Notes: a model not told the origin generated them from the letters alone. Positions 5,789-12,555 are shown, counted from the stretch's first letter. The stretch: DNA of 14,112 bases from Salinibacterium sp. (GCA_025352485.1 JANXTJ010000186.1:1-14112); one strand, 5' to 3'. Translations and numbers: made by a program.

Positions 5789-7375
5789 ATGAGCCTCATC
5801 AGATTAAACGACGTCGCCGTGCGCTTCGAAAACACTCAGATTCTTCGGGAGGCATTCTTCCGTCTCGAGACCGGCGACCGGGTGGGCCTGATCGGCCGCA
5901 ACGGTTCGGGAAAGTCGACGCTGCTTAAACTCGCCCTCGGTCAGGTCACCCCGGATGCCGGTACCGTCGCCGTCGAACCCGATCTCACGATCGGCTACTT
6001 TTCGCAGTTCTCCGAGCTGAACGGCGCGATGACTATCGTCGAGGTGCTTGAGGGGGTCTTCGCCGAGATTCGCGGCATCGAGGCGGAACTCGCTGCTATC
6101 GACTCGTCAATCGCCGCCGACACCACGGGCGAGTTGGACGCGCTGATCCATCGCCAAGCCGACCTCTTCGCCGACATGGATCGCCTCGACGGCTGGGAGT
6201 ATCGGCGCCGCATCGATCAGGCCCTGACGACGCTGGGTTTCACCACACAACATCGCACCTGCCCGATCGATGACCTCTCCGGCGGTTGGCGCAACCGTGC
6301 AGCCCTCGCCAAAATCGTTCTCGAAGACCCGCAGGTTCTGCTGCTCGACGAGCCCACGAACTACCTCGACGTCGCGGGAGTCGAATGGTTAGAAGCGTGG
6401 TTCCGCGGGTTCACCGGCGCGGCGATAATCGTCTCGCACGACCGGCACTTTCTCGACACGGTGGTCACTCGCATCGTGGAGGTGGAGAACTTCCACCTCC
6501 ACGAATACCCCGGTAATTTCGCGGAATACGTCGTGCAGAAGCAGTTCAGGCTGAAGACGCTCGAATCCCAATTCGTGCACGAATCCGAACTGCTCGCCTT
6601 CGAGTCTGAGGGCATCGCCGATCGGCGGGAGGCGGCCAAGGCCGCAAGCCGTGGGCTCGACAAACAGCTGTCTGGCATCAAGAAATCACGCGCGCCGCGG
6701 CCGGTCGACCAGATCATCACCGAGATCTACGGCGGTTTGCACGTCAAGGATGTGCTGGCCAGGGTCGAGGCACTGGAGAAGTCTTACGGCGACAAGCTGC
6801 TGTTCCGCGGGCTGCAGTTCGAGCTTCGTCGGGGCAATCGCGTCGCGGTGCTCGGCGCAAATGGAAGCGGCAAGAGCACGCTCTTGCGAGTGCTCATGGG
6901 CGACGAAAAGCCGGACTCCGGTGAAGTCGCCTGGGCGTCTGGGGTCTCCGTGGTCTCCTACAACCGCGTGCTCGACGAACTCGACGACGACGACACCGTC
7001 ACGCATGCCGTGAACGCGATGCCGGACAGCCTCGCCCTCACTGCCACGCGCAAGTCGGTGGGGAGGTTTCTGTCGATGTTCCAGTTCTCTGAGGCCGACC
7101 TCAAGCAGCGCATCGGCAACCTCTCGGGGGGCCAACGCGCGCGCGTAGCGATGGCCCAGTGCCTTTTGTCGGGGGCGTCGGTTCTGGTGCTCGACGAACC
7201 CACTAACCACCTCGACCTCTCGAGCACTCAGGTCATGGAGCGTGCGCTCATGCATTTTCCGGGTGCCGTGATCGTGGTGAGCCATGACCGGTTCTTCACC
7301 GACAAGATCGCCAACAGGTATCTCGTGTTCGGCACGGCGGATGCCGTCGGCGAGATTGAACTGCGGGTCGCGTAG
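5789..7375 (+). CDS. ABC-F family ATPase (soluble, tandem ABC domains)
   Basis: This 528-residue protein has two ATP-binding cassettes and no membrane segments. ABC1 has Walker A GRNGSGKS (36-43), signature LSGGWRNR (163-170) and LLLDEPTN (184-191). ABC2 has GANGSGKS (356-363), LSGGQRAR (445-452) and LVLDEPTN (466-473). Both have the SHDR switch histidine. A basic, helical linker (about 240-320, with KQFRLKTLESQF) lies between them. ABC-F proteins act on the ribosome, as translation factors or as protectors against ribosome-targeting antibiotics; which applies here cannot be told from sequence. The ATG at 5789 has AGGGAAG seven bases upstream; a start at 5714 would place codons inside the operator region and is rejected. 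Divergence from tetR suggests inducible expression. Confidence 0.93.
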   Translation: MSLIRLNDVAVRFENTQILREAFFRLETGDRVGLIGRNGSGKSTLLKLALGQVTPDAGTVAVEPDLTIGYFSQFSELNGAMTIVEVLEGVFAEIRGIEAELAAIDSSIAADTTGELDALIHRQADLFADMDRLDGWEYRRRIDQALTTLGFTTQHRTCPIDDLSGGWRNRAALAKIVLEDPQVLLLDEPTNYLDVAGVEWLEAWFRGFTGAAIIVSHDRHFLDTVVTRIVEVENFHLHEYPGNFAEYVVQKQFRLKTLESQFVHESELLAFESEGIADRREAAKAASRGLDKQLSGIKKSRAPRPVDQIITEIYGGLHVKDVLARVEALEKSYGDKLLFRGLQFELRRGNRVAVLGANGSGKSTLLRVLMGDEKPDSGEVAWASGVSVVSYNRVLDELDDDDTVTHAVNAMPDSLALTATRKSVGRFLSMFQFSEADLKQRIGNLSGGQRARVAMAQCLLSGASVLVLDEPTNHLDLSSTQVMERALMHFPGAVIVVSHDRFFTDKIANRYLVFGTADAVGEIELRVA

Positions 7376-7422
7376 CCGAAATAGTCGGCCGCCGGTGGGT
7401 GCCCGAGATAGTCAGCCGCCGG
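7376..7422. repeat. Two-copy 20-bp direct repeat after the ABC-F stop
   Basis: Positions 7376-7395 and 7403-7422 share 18 of 20 bases, the core being CCGA(A/G)ATAGTC(G/A)GCCGCCGG, with 27 bp between starts. They fill the gap between the convergent ABC-F and LysR-like genes. No poly-T terminator is seen. The function is unknown. Confidence 0.6.
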
Positions 7423-7438
7423 GCTCAGGCCGGTGGCT

Positions 7439-7786
7439 TTAGCGTGACTGGCGTTTGCCGCCGGGCCGCGGCTGGCCTTTGACCGCGGGTGCCCGCCCTT
7501 TGCCCTTAGAGGCCTTCGCCTTGCCGCCCGGCTTTGCCGCAGACGCCGCAGCAGATTTTGCCGACTTGTCGAGCTGACGTTGAGCGTCGACGAGGAATGC
7601 CTGCCCCGCGGGGGTGAGCTGGGTTGAGGTGGCGCTGGTGTCAAACAGTTCGTAACCCAGCTGCGCTTCGATTGACCTGATCGAGGCGATGAGGCTCGAG
7701 CGCGGGATGCCCAAAGCGCGGGCGGCGTGCGCGAAATGCAGGTGCTGCGCCGCGGCGACGAGGTGCTTGAGAAGGGTGTGGTCCAT
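7439..7786 (-). CDS. Mini LysR-type DNA-binding protein with basic tail
   Basis: This 115-residue protein starts with a LysR-type winged helix-turn-helix: LLKHLVAAAQHLHFAHAARALGI (5-27), PRSSLIASIRSIEAQLGYELFD (28-49), then TQLTPAGQAFL (55-65). Full LysR regulators have about 300 residues with an effector-binding domain. Here that domain is absent and residues 75-115 are instead a Lys/Ala/Gly/Pro-rich basic tail (PGGKAKASKGKGRAPAVKGQ). It may act as a small DNA-binding or nucleoid-associated protein rather than an effector-responsive regulator. The helix-turn-helix is intact and the tail ends at a proper stop, so it does not look like recent decay. The start at 7786 has no clear ribosome site. 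The sigma-factor fusion gene lies 61 bases upstream on the same strand. Confidence 0.75.
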   Translation of the reverse strand: MDHTLLKHLVAAAQHLHFAHAARALGIPRSSLIASIRSIEAQLGYELFDTSATSTQLTPAGQAFLVDAQRQLDKSAKSAAASAAKPGGKAKASKGKGRAPAVKGQPRPGGKRQSR

Positions 7787-7847
7787 TGGCTTTAGGGTAC
7801 CCGCTGCCGGTCTCAGCGTTGCGGCAAGCTCGGCCCTGTGCCCAGCA

Positions 7848-9818
7848 TCATGGCCGTGCCCACAACACTGTCTGATGCGCGGTCGGGCCGAACCGGTCAC
7901 CGAGTCGATAGCGAACCGCCACGTCAAAGCCCCCGGGCGGCGCGGACCACGGTAGGTAGGCGGCGCGAGTGCCGGACGCGTCAAGTTGCACCAACACACT
8001 TGCTCCGCCATCGAGCGTAAATTCGGCGGTGGCACCCGGCTGACCCTGCGCTTGTGCGATGTACCCGAAGGGTGCGAGTTCGGTGAAGAGCGCCGGGGAT
8101 TTGAGCGTGAAGCGCAGCAGAGCGGGGGGCGAGACATTTCCAGCGCTGTCGGTTTGAGTGACGGTGAGGCTGCTCGACCCCAGCGGCACGGCAGTCAGGG
8201 TGGTGCTGCGCCAACTCCCGTCGGCCGCGGCGCGAAGTGTGACGGTCTCTCCCGGCGGCACCGAGTCGATCGTTATCCTGATGGTCGCGAATGGTTCGCT
8301 CGTGCCACTCAGGATCGGCAACAGCAGGTTGTTTCCCGTGTCTGCCTGTGCCGCGGGGGGCGCGACCTGGCGATCCACCGTGATGTGAGTAACGGCGTGG
8401 GCCGAGCCGCCGGACGGGCCGAGCTCGATGCCGTAGTCGTCGTCGGGCAACGCAGAGAAGTCGAGGGTGGCGTTCCAGCGCCCGTCGGAGGGGACCTGAG
8501 CGACGACCGTAGGCCCCGACACCCGGGTGCGGAGCCCCGCGGCGGTAAGGGTCAGATCGCTGCCAGGCGTTCCGACGCCCGTCAAGGTCACGGCAGAGGA
8601 GTTGGTGACGGACCCGTCCAGCGGTGCCAGAATGGCTGCTGCGATCGACGGGGCGGTATGCACGTCGGCAACCGTGTCAAGACCGTTGTCGGTCGCGGAG
8701 GGCACCGTGGGCTGCTCGAGAGCCGGCGTGGCCGTCGGCTTCGGTTGTAGATTCGGCGTCGGCGGGGCGGCAGCAGCAGGAAGAGCCTGGGTCGTGTGTG
8801 GTGTGCTCTCGCTGGCCCATGCGGGAACGAAGACGACGATTGCGCCGAGAAGAAGGATGCCGGCTGCGGCGGCGGCGATAGCGACCCCGGGCGAAGCGAC
8901 GGCAAGCCTCGCGGCGTTTTGCGCGGCCCGGGAAATCACACGGTGCCCTATTGAGGTGGCGGGCAGGGCTGCCGCCGTGGCGGCGGAGACCGGTTGGAGA
9001 GCGGCCCAGGCGGCCGCTCCCGAGACGCCGAGCAGCAGCGGGAGCAGAACCAGGGCGAGCCGGGAATTGGCGTTGGCCGCCTCATCCTGGGCGGATCGGC
9101 AGGGGGCACACGATCCGAAATGCAGTTGGACGCGAGCGGAGGCCCTGGGGAGCAAGCTACCGCGAGTGTATGCGCCCAGTCGCTCGACGGTCCATTGGCA
9201 TTCCGGGCCAGCTGTGTTTTTCTGAAGGTGTGCCTGTACCCAGCGTTCGCGAAAAGCGCTTCGCGCCCGAAATGCGAGGGCAGAGACGGCATTCGCCGTG
9301 ATGCCCAGTACCAGCGCGATTTCGCCGTGCGAGAGTCGTTCCACCTCCGCGTACCAGAGCACCTCCTGCCAGCGTGATTCGAGCGCTGTGAAGGCCACGG
9401 CGGTGGTGCTTCGGTCGAAAGCCGCGAGGGCCCGCTCGTCGGTGAAGCGCGGGTCGGGGACGGCACCCCCGTCGCCGAGCCGCATTTCGACCCCTTTTCG
9501 TGACATATCAATTGCGAGATTGCGGATCGTGGTCAGCAGATAGGGGCGAAAGGCGCCGGTGGGACCTCCGCCATCCCGTATTGCCTGAAAAATCCGCGCA
9601 AAGCTTTCGGCCACGATGTCGTCGGCGTCGAACGTGGTGAACGACTTCGCGAAGGCCAAACCCTTGGCCGAATGTCGGCGCCACAGTTCGGCAAACGCCG
9701 CCGAATTGCCGCTCTTAGTGCGGTGAATGAGGTCGTGGTCGGACGACCCCTGGTCAGAGCTGGGCACCCCATCGGCAGGCGCGCGCGTCTCAGCGTCGGG
9801 GTGGGCAAGTCTCCCCAT
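7848..9818 (-). CDS. ECF sigma factor fused to zinc-finger anti-sigma-like, hydrophobic and Ig-like domains
   Basis: This 656-residue protein has an ECF sigma region 2 at about 28-108 (DADDIVAESFARIFQAI, AFRPYLLTTIRNLAID) and region 4 at about 135-195 (RWQEVLWYAEVERLSHGEIA, ITANAVSALAFRARSAF). A zf-HC2-like segment follows with H233-x3-C237-x2-C240. Hydrophobic segments lie at about 253-275 and 308-334, then a Pro/Ala/Thr-rich linker (335-390). The remaining residues look like two or three beta-sandwich, Ig-like repeats (LDGSVTNSSAVTLTGVGTPGS; ILSGTSEPFATIRITID; DSAGNVSPPALLRF). It probably joins a transcription factor and its own inhibitor or sensor in one chain at the membrane. The ATG at 9818 was chosen; a GTG at 9863 would add 15 residues, and neither has a clear ribosome site. 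A paralogue lies at 11773-12555. Confidence 0.88.
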   Translation of the reverse strand: MGRLAHPDAETRAPADGVPSSDQGSSDHDLIHRTKSGNSAAFAELWRRHSAKGLAFAKSFTTFDADDIVAESFARIFQAIRDGGGPTGAFRPYLLTTIRNLAIDMSRKGVEMRLGDGGAVPDPRFTDERALAAFDRSTTAVAFTALESRWQEVLWYAEVERLSHGEIALVLGITANAVSALAFRARSAFRERWVQAHLQKNTAGPECQWTVERLGAYTRGSLLPRASARVQLHFGSCAPCRSAQDEAANANSRLALVLLPLLLGVSGAAAWAALQPVSAATAAALPATSIGHRVISRAAQNAARLAVASPGVAIAAAAAGILLLGAIVVFVPAWASESTPHTTQALPAAAAPPTPNLQPKPTATPALEQPTVPSATDNGLDTVADVHTAPSIAAAILAPLDGSVTNSSAVTLTGVGTPGSDLTLTAAGLRTRVSGPTVVAQVPSDGRWNATLDFSALPDDDYGIELGPSGGSAHAVTHITVDRQVAPPAAQADTGNNLLLPILSGTSEPFATIRITIDSVPPGETVTLRAAADGSWRSTTLTAVPLGSSSLTVTQTDSAGNVSPPALLRFTLKSPALFTELAPFGYIAQAQGQPGATAEFTLDGGASVLVQLDASGTRAAYLPWSAPPGGFDVAVRYRLGDRFGPTAHQTVLWARP

Positions 9819-10010
9819 GGCGGGTGCTCGCTTTCTGCTGAGGGGACGCTCCGGCCGAGGCACCGTGACGTAGGACCGTCGCGAGGCGTAGTTCCGTCCG
9901 TACTCTTAGACGCGCGGCCGCGGGTTTCCTTACGCGGCTACAGGATATTTTTTTGCGTGCTCTCGCTCGCGAGCCACCGCACGCTCACGCGAGAGGGAAT
10001 CCGATTCGCC

Positions 10011-10301
10011 CTAGCGGTGAGGGTCGGGGGCAACCGCGCCGGTGTCGGCTGGCGCGAACATGCACCAGTAGAGCCGTTCGAGGGCTTCAGGGGTCAGGGC
10101 CGCGGGTTCGTCAAACCGAAGAAACTGCCGGCCGGCGTTCGCTATCGGGAGCCCGACCGGGATTGGCGGGCTCGCCTCGATGGTCACGGTGAGCAGACCC
10201 GCCCGCCGCTGAAGGAGGCAGCGCCGAGGTTCAGTCCTGGGCCGGACCCTAACTCTCTCCGTGTGCCGCATCGCTTCCTGCTCTTCGTCGGCGGTAGTCA
10301 T
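10011..10301 (-). CDS. Unrecognised small protein (96 aa)
   Basis: I do not recognise this protein. From the ATG at 10301 it has an acidic start (MTTADEEQEAM), an Arg-rich stretch (HTERVRVRPRTEPRRCLLQRR, about 12-32), then a folded-looking part with VTIEASPPIPVGLPIANAG and RFDEPAALTPEALERLYWCMF. Third codon positions are GC-rich from about residue 30 onward, which supports real coding in the second half. No clear ribosome site precedes the ATG. The reading frame is open further upstream to 10442, so the start is uncertain. It lies on the same strand as the sigma-factor fusion (192 bases upstream of it) and the two small genes to its right, so it may belong to one transcription unit. Confidence 0.45.
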   Translation of the reverse strand: MTTADEEQEAMRHTERVRVRPRTEPRRCLLQRRAGLLTVTIEASPPIPVGLPIANAGRQFLRFDEPAALTPEALERLYWCMFAPADTGAVAPDPHR

Positions 10302-10387
10302 GATGCTCGTGGAAGCCGACCCTGAACTGCACCGGATTGAGATTGACGCGAACAACGACAATCTTGGCGTGGATTCGCCTCCCGTGG

Positions 10388-10417
10388 GGGTCCGCGCGAA
10401 AAAAAATGCGCGCACCC
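10388..10417. other. Inverted repeat with an eight-A/T loop
   Basis: GGGT-C-CGCGC and GCGCG-C-ACCC pair over nine positions with one internal mismatch. They enclose a ten-base loop holding A8 (T8 on the minus strand, 10399-10406). It begins 12 bases past the stop of the upstream minus-strand gene. The T run is in the loop and not after the stem, so it is not a standard intrinsic terminator. Confidence 0.45.
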
Positions 10418-10429
10418 GCCCCTGGCGCG

Positions 10430-10936
10430 CTACCCCGCCCACGGCGACTCACGCCGCAAGGCCACAGCGGGTTTTTCGGCAGCCGCCGTCGGTGCTGCGG
10501 ACGGCGGTCGGATCGGGGTGACCAGTGCGAAGCCGGTGGGCCATAACGACACACCCTGATCACTCGCATGCTCGCGCGAGTGCGGCGAATTCGCCCGCGC
10601 CCGTAACCGCGATAGCCTCAAAATTCCCCCCGATGTCCCGGTCTCGGGGCCGCCCGTGCCACGGTCGGTAATGCGCCGGTAGCGGTATTGAAAGAGCCGG
10701 CCTTCGACGTCGAGCTGGATCGAAGCCGACACGAGAATTCCCCTGCCCGGGAAAATTCGCTCCCGGCTTGTCAGGGTCAACGGCACGCCTCCCGCCAGGA
10801 ACTGCAGCACCCCTGTCGACAACTCGATAACTTCCGAGCTGTCGATTCCCGACAGAAGCTCGATGCGATCGAGTCTCGTCAAGAAACTACTAAGTTCCCG
10901 AAACTCGACCCTTTTCATTGCCCGAGTGACAGTCAT
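10430..10936 (-). CDS. Unrecognised protein (168 aa)
   Basis: I do not recognise this protein. From the ATG at 10936 it starts MTVTRAMKRVEFRELSSF and continues with an amphipathic stretch (LTRLDRIELLSGIDSSEVIEL) and VLQFLAGGVPLTLTSRERIF. A beta-like segment (GILVSASIQLDVEGRLFQYRYRRITD) is followed by a low-complexity Pro/Ala-rich C-terminus (TPIRPPSAAPTAAAEK). There is no signal peptide or membrane segment. Codon use is less biased than in the left half of the window (more AGT, TTG, AGG), as in accessory genes. GGTGGGG lies shortly before the ATG. An earlier ATG at 11020 would overlap the upstream gene by 16 bases and lacks a ribosome site. Possibly co-transcribed with its small neighbours and the sigma fusion. 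Confidence 0.5.
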   Translation of the reverse strand: MTVTRAMKRVEFRELSSFLTRLDRIELLSGIDSSEVIELSTGVLQFLAGGVPLTLTSRERIFPGRGILVSASIQLDVEGRLFQYRYRRITDRGTGGPETGTSGGILRLSRLRARANSPHSREHASDQGVSLWPTGFALVTPIRPPSAAPTAAAEKPAVALRRESPWAG

Positions 10937-11004
10937 CACAACCCCACCAATACTGGTCCGCGGCGCGAATGCACCACATTCGAGACGACTGAGCCGACCG
11001 TTGC

Positions 11005-11289
11005 TTACGCCAAAATCCATAATTCGGGCATCAAACCGTTTTCTTGCCGTCGGCTGGCCTGCATTTCCGGTCCGCTTTCCGCGTCGGTTCGCGGATTACC
11101 ACCTTCACGGGCGGCCGAAGCCGCGCGTTGCTGTTCCTCCTCCCACCCGTGGTTGCGCGACAGGGTGCAGACGCAGCTCACGTAGATCGGTTCGCCCGAT
11201 TTGGTGGAGGTGAATGTCTCGATGTGTGCGGTACCGACAATGGCGTCGCGCGCGGGTCGTCCGGCGGCTCTTCGGATGAAATTTGGCAT
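11005..11289 (-). CDS. Unrecognised small protein (94 aa)
   Basis: I do not recognise this protein. It starts MPNFIRRAAGRPARDAIVG, has a short beta-like core (TAHIETFTSTKSGEPIYVSCVCTL, with a CVC pair) and ends in a charged, probably disordered Glu/Gln/Arg-rich tail. The ATG at 11289 is preceded by GAGGA four bases upstream, the best ribosome site of the three small genes. An upstream in-frame ATG at 11367 has none. It is the first gene of the leftward group of small genes leading to the sigma-factor fusion, and it faces the long non-coding stretch before the second sigma factor. Confidence 0.5.
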   Translation of the reverse strand: MPNFIRRAAGRPARDAIVGTAHIETFTSTKSGEPIYVSCVCTLSRNHGWEEEQQRAASAAREGGNPRTDAESGPEMQASRRQENGLMPELWILA

Positions 11290-11373
11290 GGTGTCCTCGC
11301 TTTGTGGATGGTGCTGGGTACCGGCCGCGCGAGTGTCGAGATCACCATCACTGCTTGTGTGCACCAAGACATG

Positions 11374-11390
11374 GCCCCGAAAAACGGGGC
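11374..11390. other. Perfect 6-bp GC hairpin with A5/T5 loop
   Basis: GCCCCG-AAAAA-CGGGGC is a perfect stem with a five-base loop. It is not followed by a T run on either strand, so an intrinsic terminator is not supported. It shares with the 10388-10417 element the plan of a GC stem closing an all-A/T loop. Confidence 0.45.
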
Positions 11391-11474
11391 TGAGCCTCTT
11401 GCTTACAGAGACGTGGTACTCGGTCAGATATGACGAGTGCGAACTACCCCACTTCGGGGGCCATCGGCAATTGT

Positions 11475-11575
11475 TCTGTGCCCACGCGGACGGCCAAGGC
11501 TCAGCGGCCAGCAGTCACCGGAACCACCGGCACCACAACCGCGAACGTTCTGGCCGTCCCACGCGTGGGCACAGA
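11475..11575. repeat. Long inverted repeat (22-bp arms, 3-base bulge, 54-base loop)
   Basis: The left arm (11475-11496, starting TCTGTGCCCACGCG) is the exact reverse complement of the right arm (11551-11575) except for a 3-base insertion in the right arm, which creates the palindrome CCCACGCGTGGG at 11558-11569. The arms enclose 54 bases without an ORF. It could be an RNA structure, a protein-binding region or the remnant of a small element. No T run follows. Confidence 0.7.
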
Positions 11576-11772
11576 CACGGGCGACTCGGCACCCGCATGC
11601 CGTTGTCTCCGCACTATCTAAGAGCGAACATGAACAACTTCATTACGTTGATCAACTAATTTTGCCGATTGGCGTCATATTCCGACGAAAGGGTGCTCTC
11701 TAGGGTAGAGAAGAAATTCTCATGTCGACGCTCTAGAACCCGGCGTCGGCTGCTCCAAACTTTGGGCCAGCA

Positions 11773-12555
11773 ATGCGAGCACCACCACCCGCCGGTATGG
11801 GGGAGCACCATTCGGACGAAGATCTCATCGCTAGTACCCGCTCCCACGACCGCGAGGACAGCCGGGCGGCCTATCGGCAATTGTGGAACCGGCATTCTCG
11901 GGCGGGTACGGTCGCGGCAAAAAGTGTCACGCGACTGCTCGATCCCGATGACCTCGTTGCCGAAGCCTTCGTGGCGATCCTTCGAACGATCCGCAACGGT
12001 GGCGGGCCGACCACGGCCTTCCGCCCCTACCTTTACACGGTCATTCGCAATATAGCCTCGCGCAACGCTCGTCGACACTTGGCGACGACCGAGCTAGACG
12101 CGGATTCCCTGGACTACTCGGATCCGCTCAGGGATTCGGCCGCTCGGCTTGCGGACCAGGCGCTCACTGCCACCGCCTTTCGGGCCCTCCCGCGCCGGTG
12201 GCAGGAGGTGTTGTGGCATGTCGAGGTGGGACGACTGAGCGCCACCGACACGGGGATCCTCATGAACCTCCAGCCGAACGCGGTCTCGGCCTTGGCCTTC
12301 AGGGCGCGGAAAGGTTTGCGCGCGAAATGGGTACAGGCACACGTCACCGTGATCGATAACGATGAGCACTTCTTCACCCTCAGCAACATGGGAAAGTTCG
12401 CGCAACGCTCGTGCAGCACGCCGACCAGGTTCGCGATCGAAAATCACCTACGGGGTTGCCCGCGATGCAGCGATGTCTTAGCCGAGGTGCTTGCCATAGT
12501 GGGTTGGCTCGGTGAGATGCCCAACCCGTTTTCGCGGACGCGGCCGATCGTGTGA
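11773..12555 (+). CDS. ECF sigma factor with C-terminal zinc-finger anti-sigma-like segment
   Basis: This 260-residue protein is a paralogue of the sigma fusion at 7848-9818. Region 2 spans about 15-105 (DPDDLVAEAFVAILRTIRNG, TAFRPYLYTVIRNIA) and region 4 about 132-190 (RWQEVLWHVEVGRLSATDTG, QPNAVSALAFRARKGLR). The C-terminus keeps H225-x3-C229-x2-C232, a zf-HC2-like motif. The protein then ends about 28 residues later with no membrane or Ig-like part. ECF sigma factors direct RNA polymerase to stress or cell-envelope promoters; zf-HC2 segments usually restrain them. The start at 11773 could instead be the ATG at 11797; neither has a ribosome site. An SGNH hydrolase gene follows after 63 bases on the same strand and is a likely co-transcribed partner. 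Confidence 0.85.
   Translation: MRAPPPAGMGEHHSDEDLIASTRSHDREDSRAAYRQLWNRHSRAGTVAAKSVTRLLDPDDLVAEAFVAILRTIRNGGGPTTAFRPYLYTVIRNIASRNARRHLATTELDADSLDYSDPLRDSAARLADQALTATAFRALPRRWQEVLWHVEVGRLSATDTGILMNLQPNAVSALAFRARKGLRAKWVQAHVTVIDNDEHFFTLSNMGKFAQRSCSTPTRFAIENHLRGCPRCSDVLAEVLAIVGWLGEMPNPFSRTRPIV

Larger units (their letters stand above)
11290..11772. other. Non-coding stretch between divergent sigma-associated genes, rich in inverted repeats
   Basis: About 480 bases lie between the leftward small gene and the rightward sigma factor, with no convincing gene. An ORF at 11430-11621 lacks a ribosome site and family resemblance. The stretch holds a perfect GC hairpin (11374-11390), a long imperfect inverted repeat (11475-11575) and two small hairpins just before the sigma gene: GAGAA-GAAA-TTCTC at 11708-11721, and an eight-pair stem at 11724-11750. 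Promoters for both flanking genes must be here, but I cannot place them with confidence. Confidence 0.5.

Noticed and set aside
7986..9225. Long plus-strand frames of 254 and 232 codons
   Set aside because: Both are antisense to the sigma/Ig-like fusion, which has clear domains; no independent support.
9904..9933. ECF-type promoter (GGAAAC ... CGTCTAA on the minus strand) before the sigma fusion
   Set aside because: The spacing between the boxes is about five bases shorter than usual for ECF promoters, so autoregulation is not supported.
9961..9994. Inverted repeats near a T run, possible terminator
   Set aside because: The T run precedes the stem on the plus strand and reads as A on the minus strand, so neither orientation makes an intrinsic terminator.
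10249..10569. 106-codon minus-strand frame with IVVVRVNLNPVQFRVGFHEHH
   Set aside because: Only a short part looks protein-like; it overlaps two better-supported frames and has no fitting start.
11430..11621. 63-codon plus-strand frame in the intergenic stretch
   Set aside because: No ribosome site, Thr/Ala-rich without recognisable features, and it overlaps the long inverted repeat.
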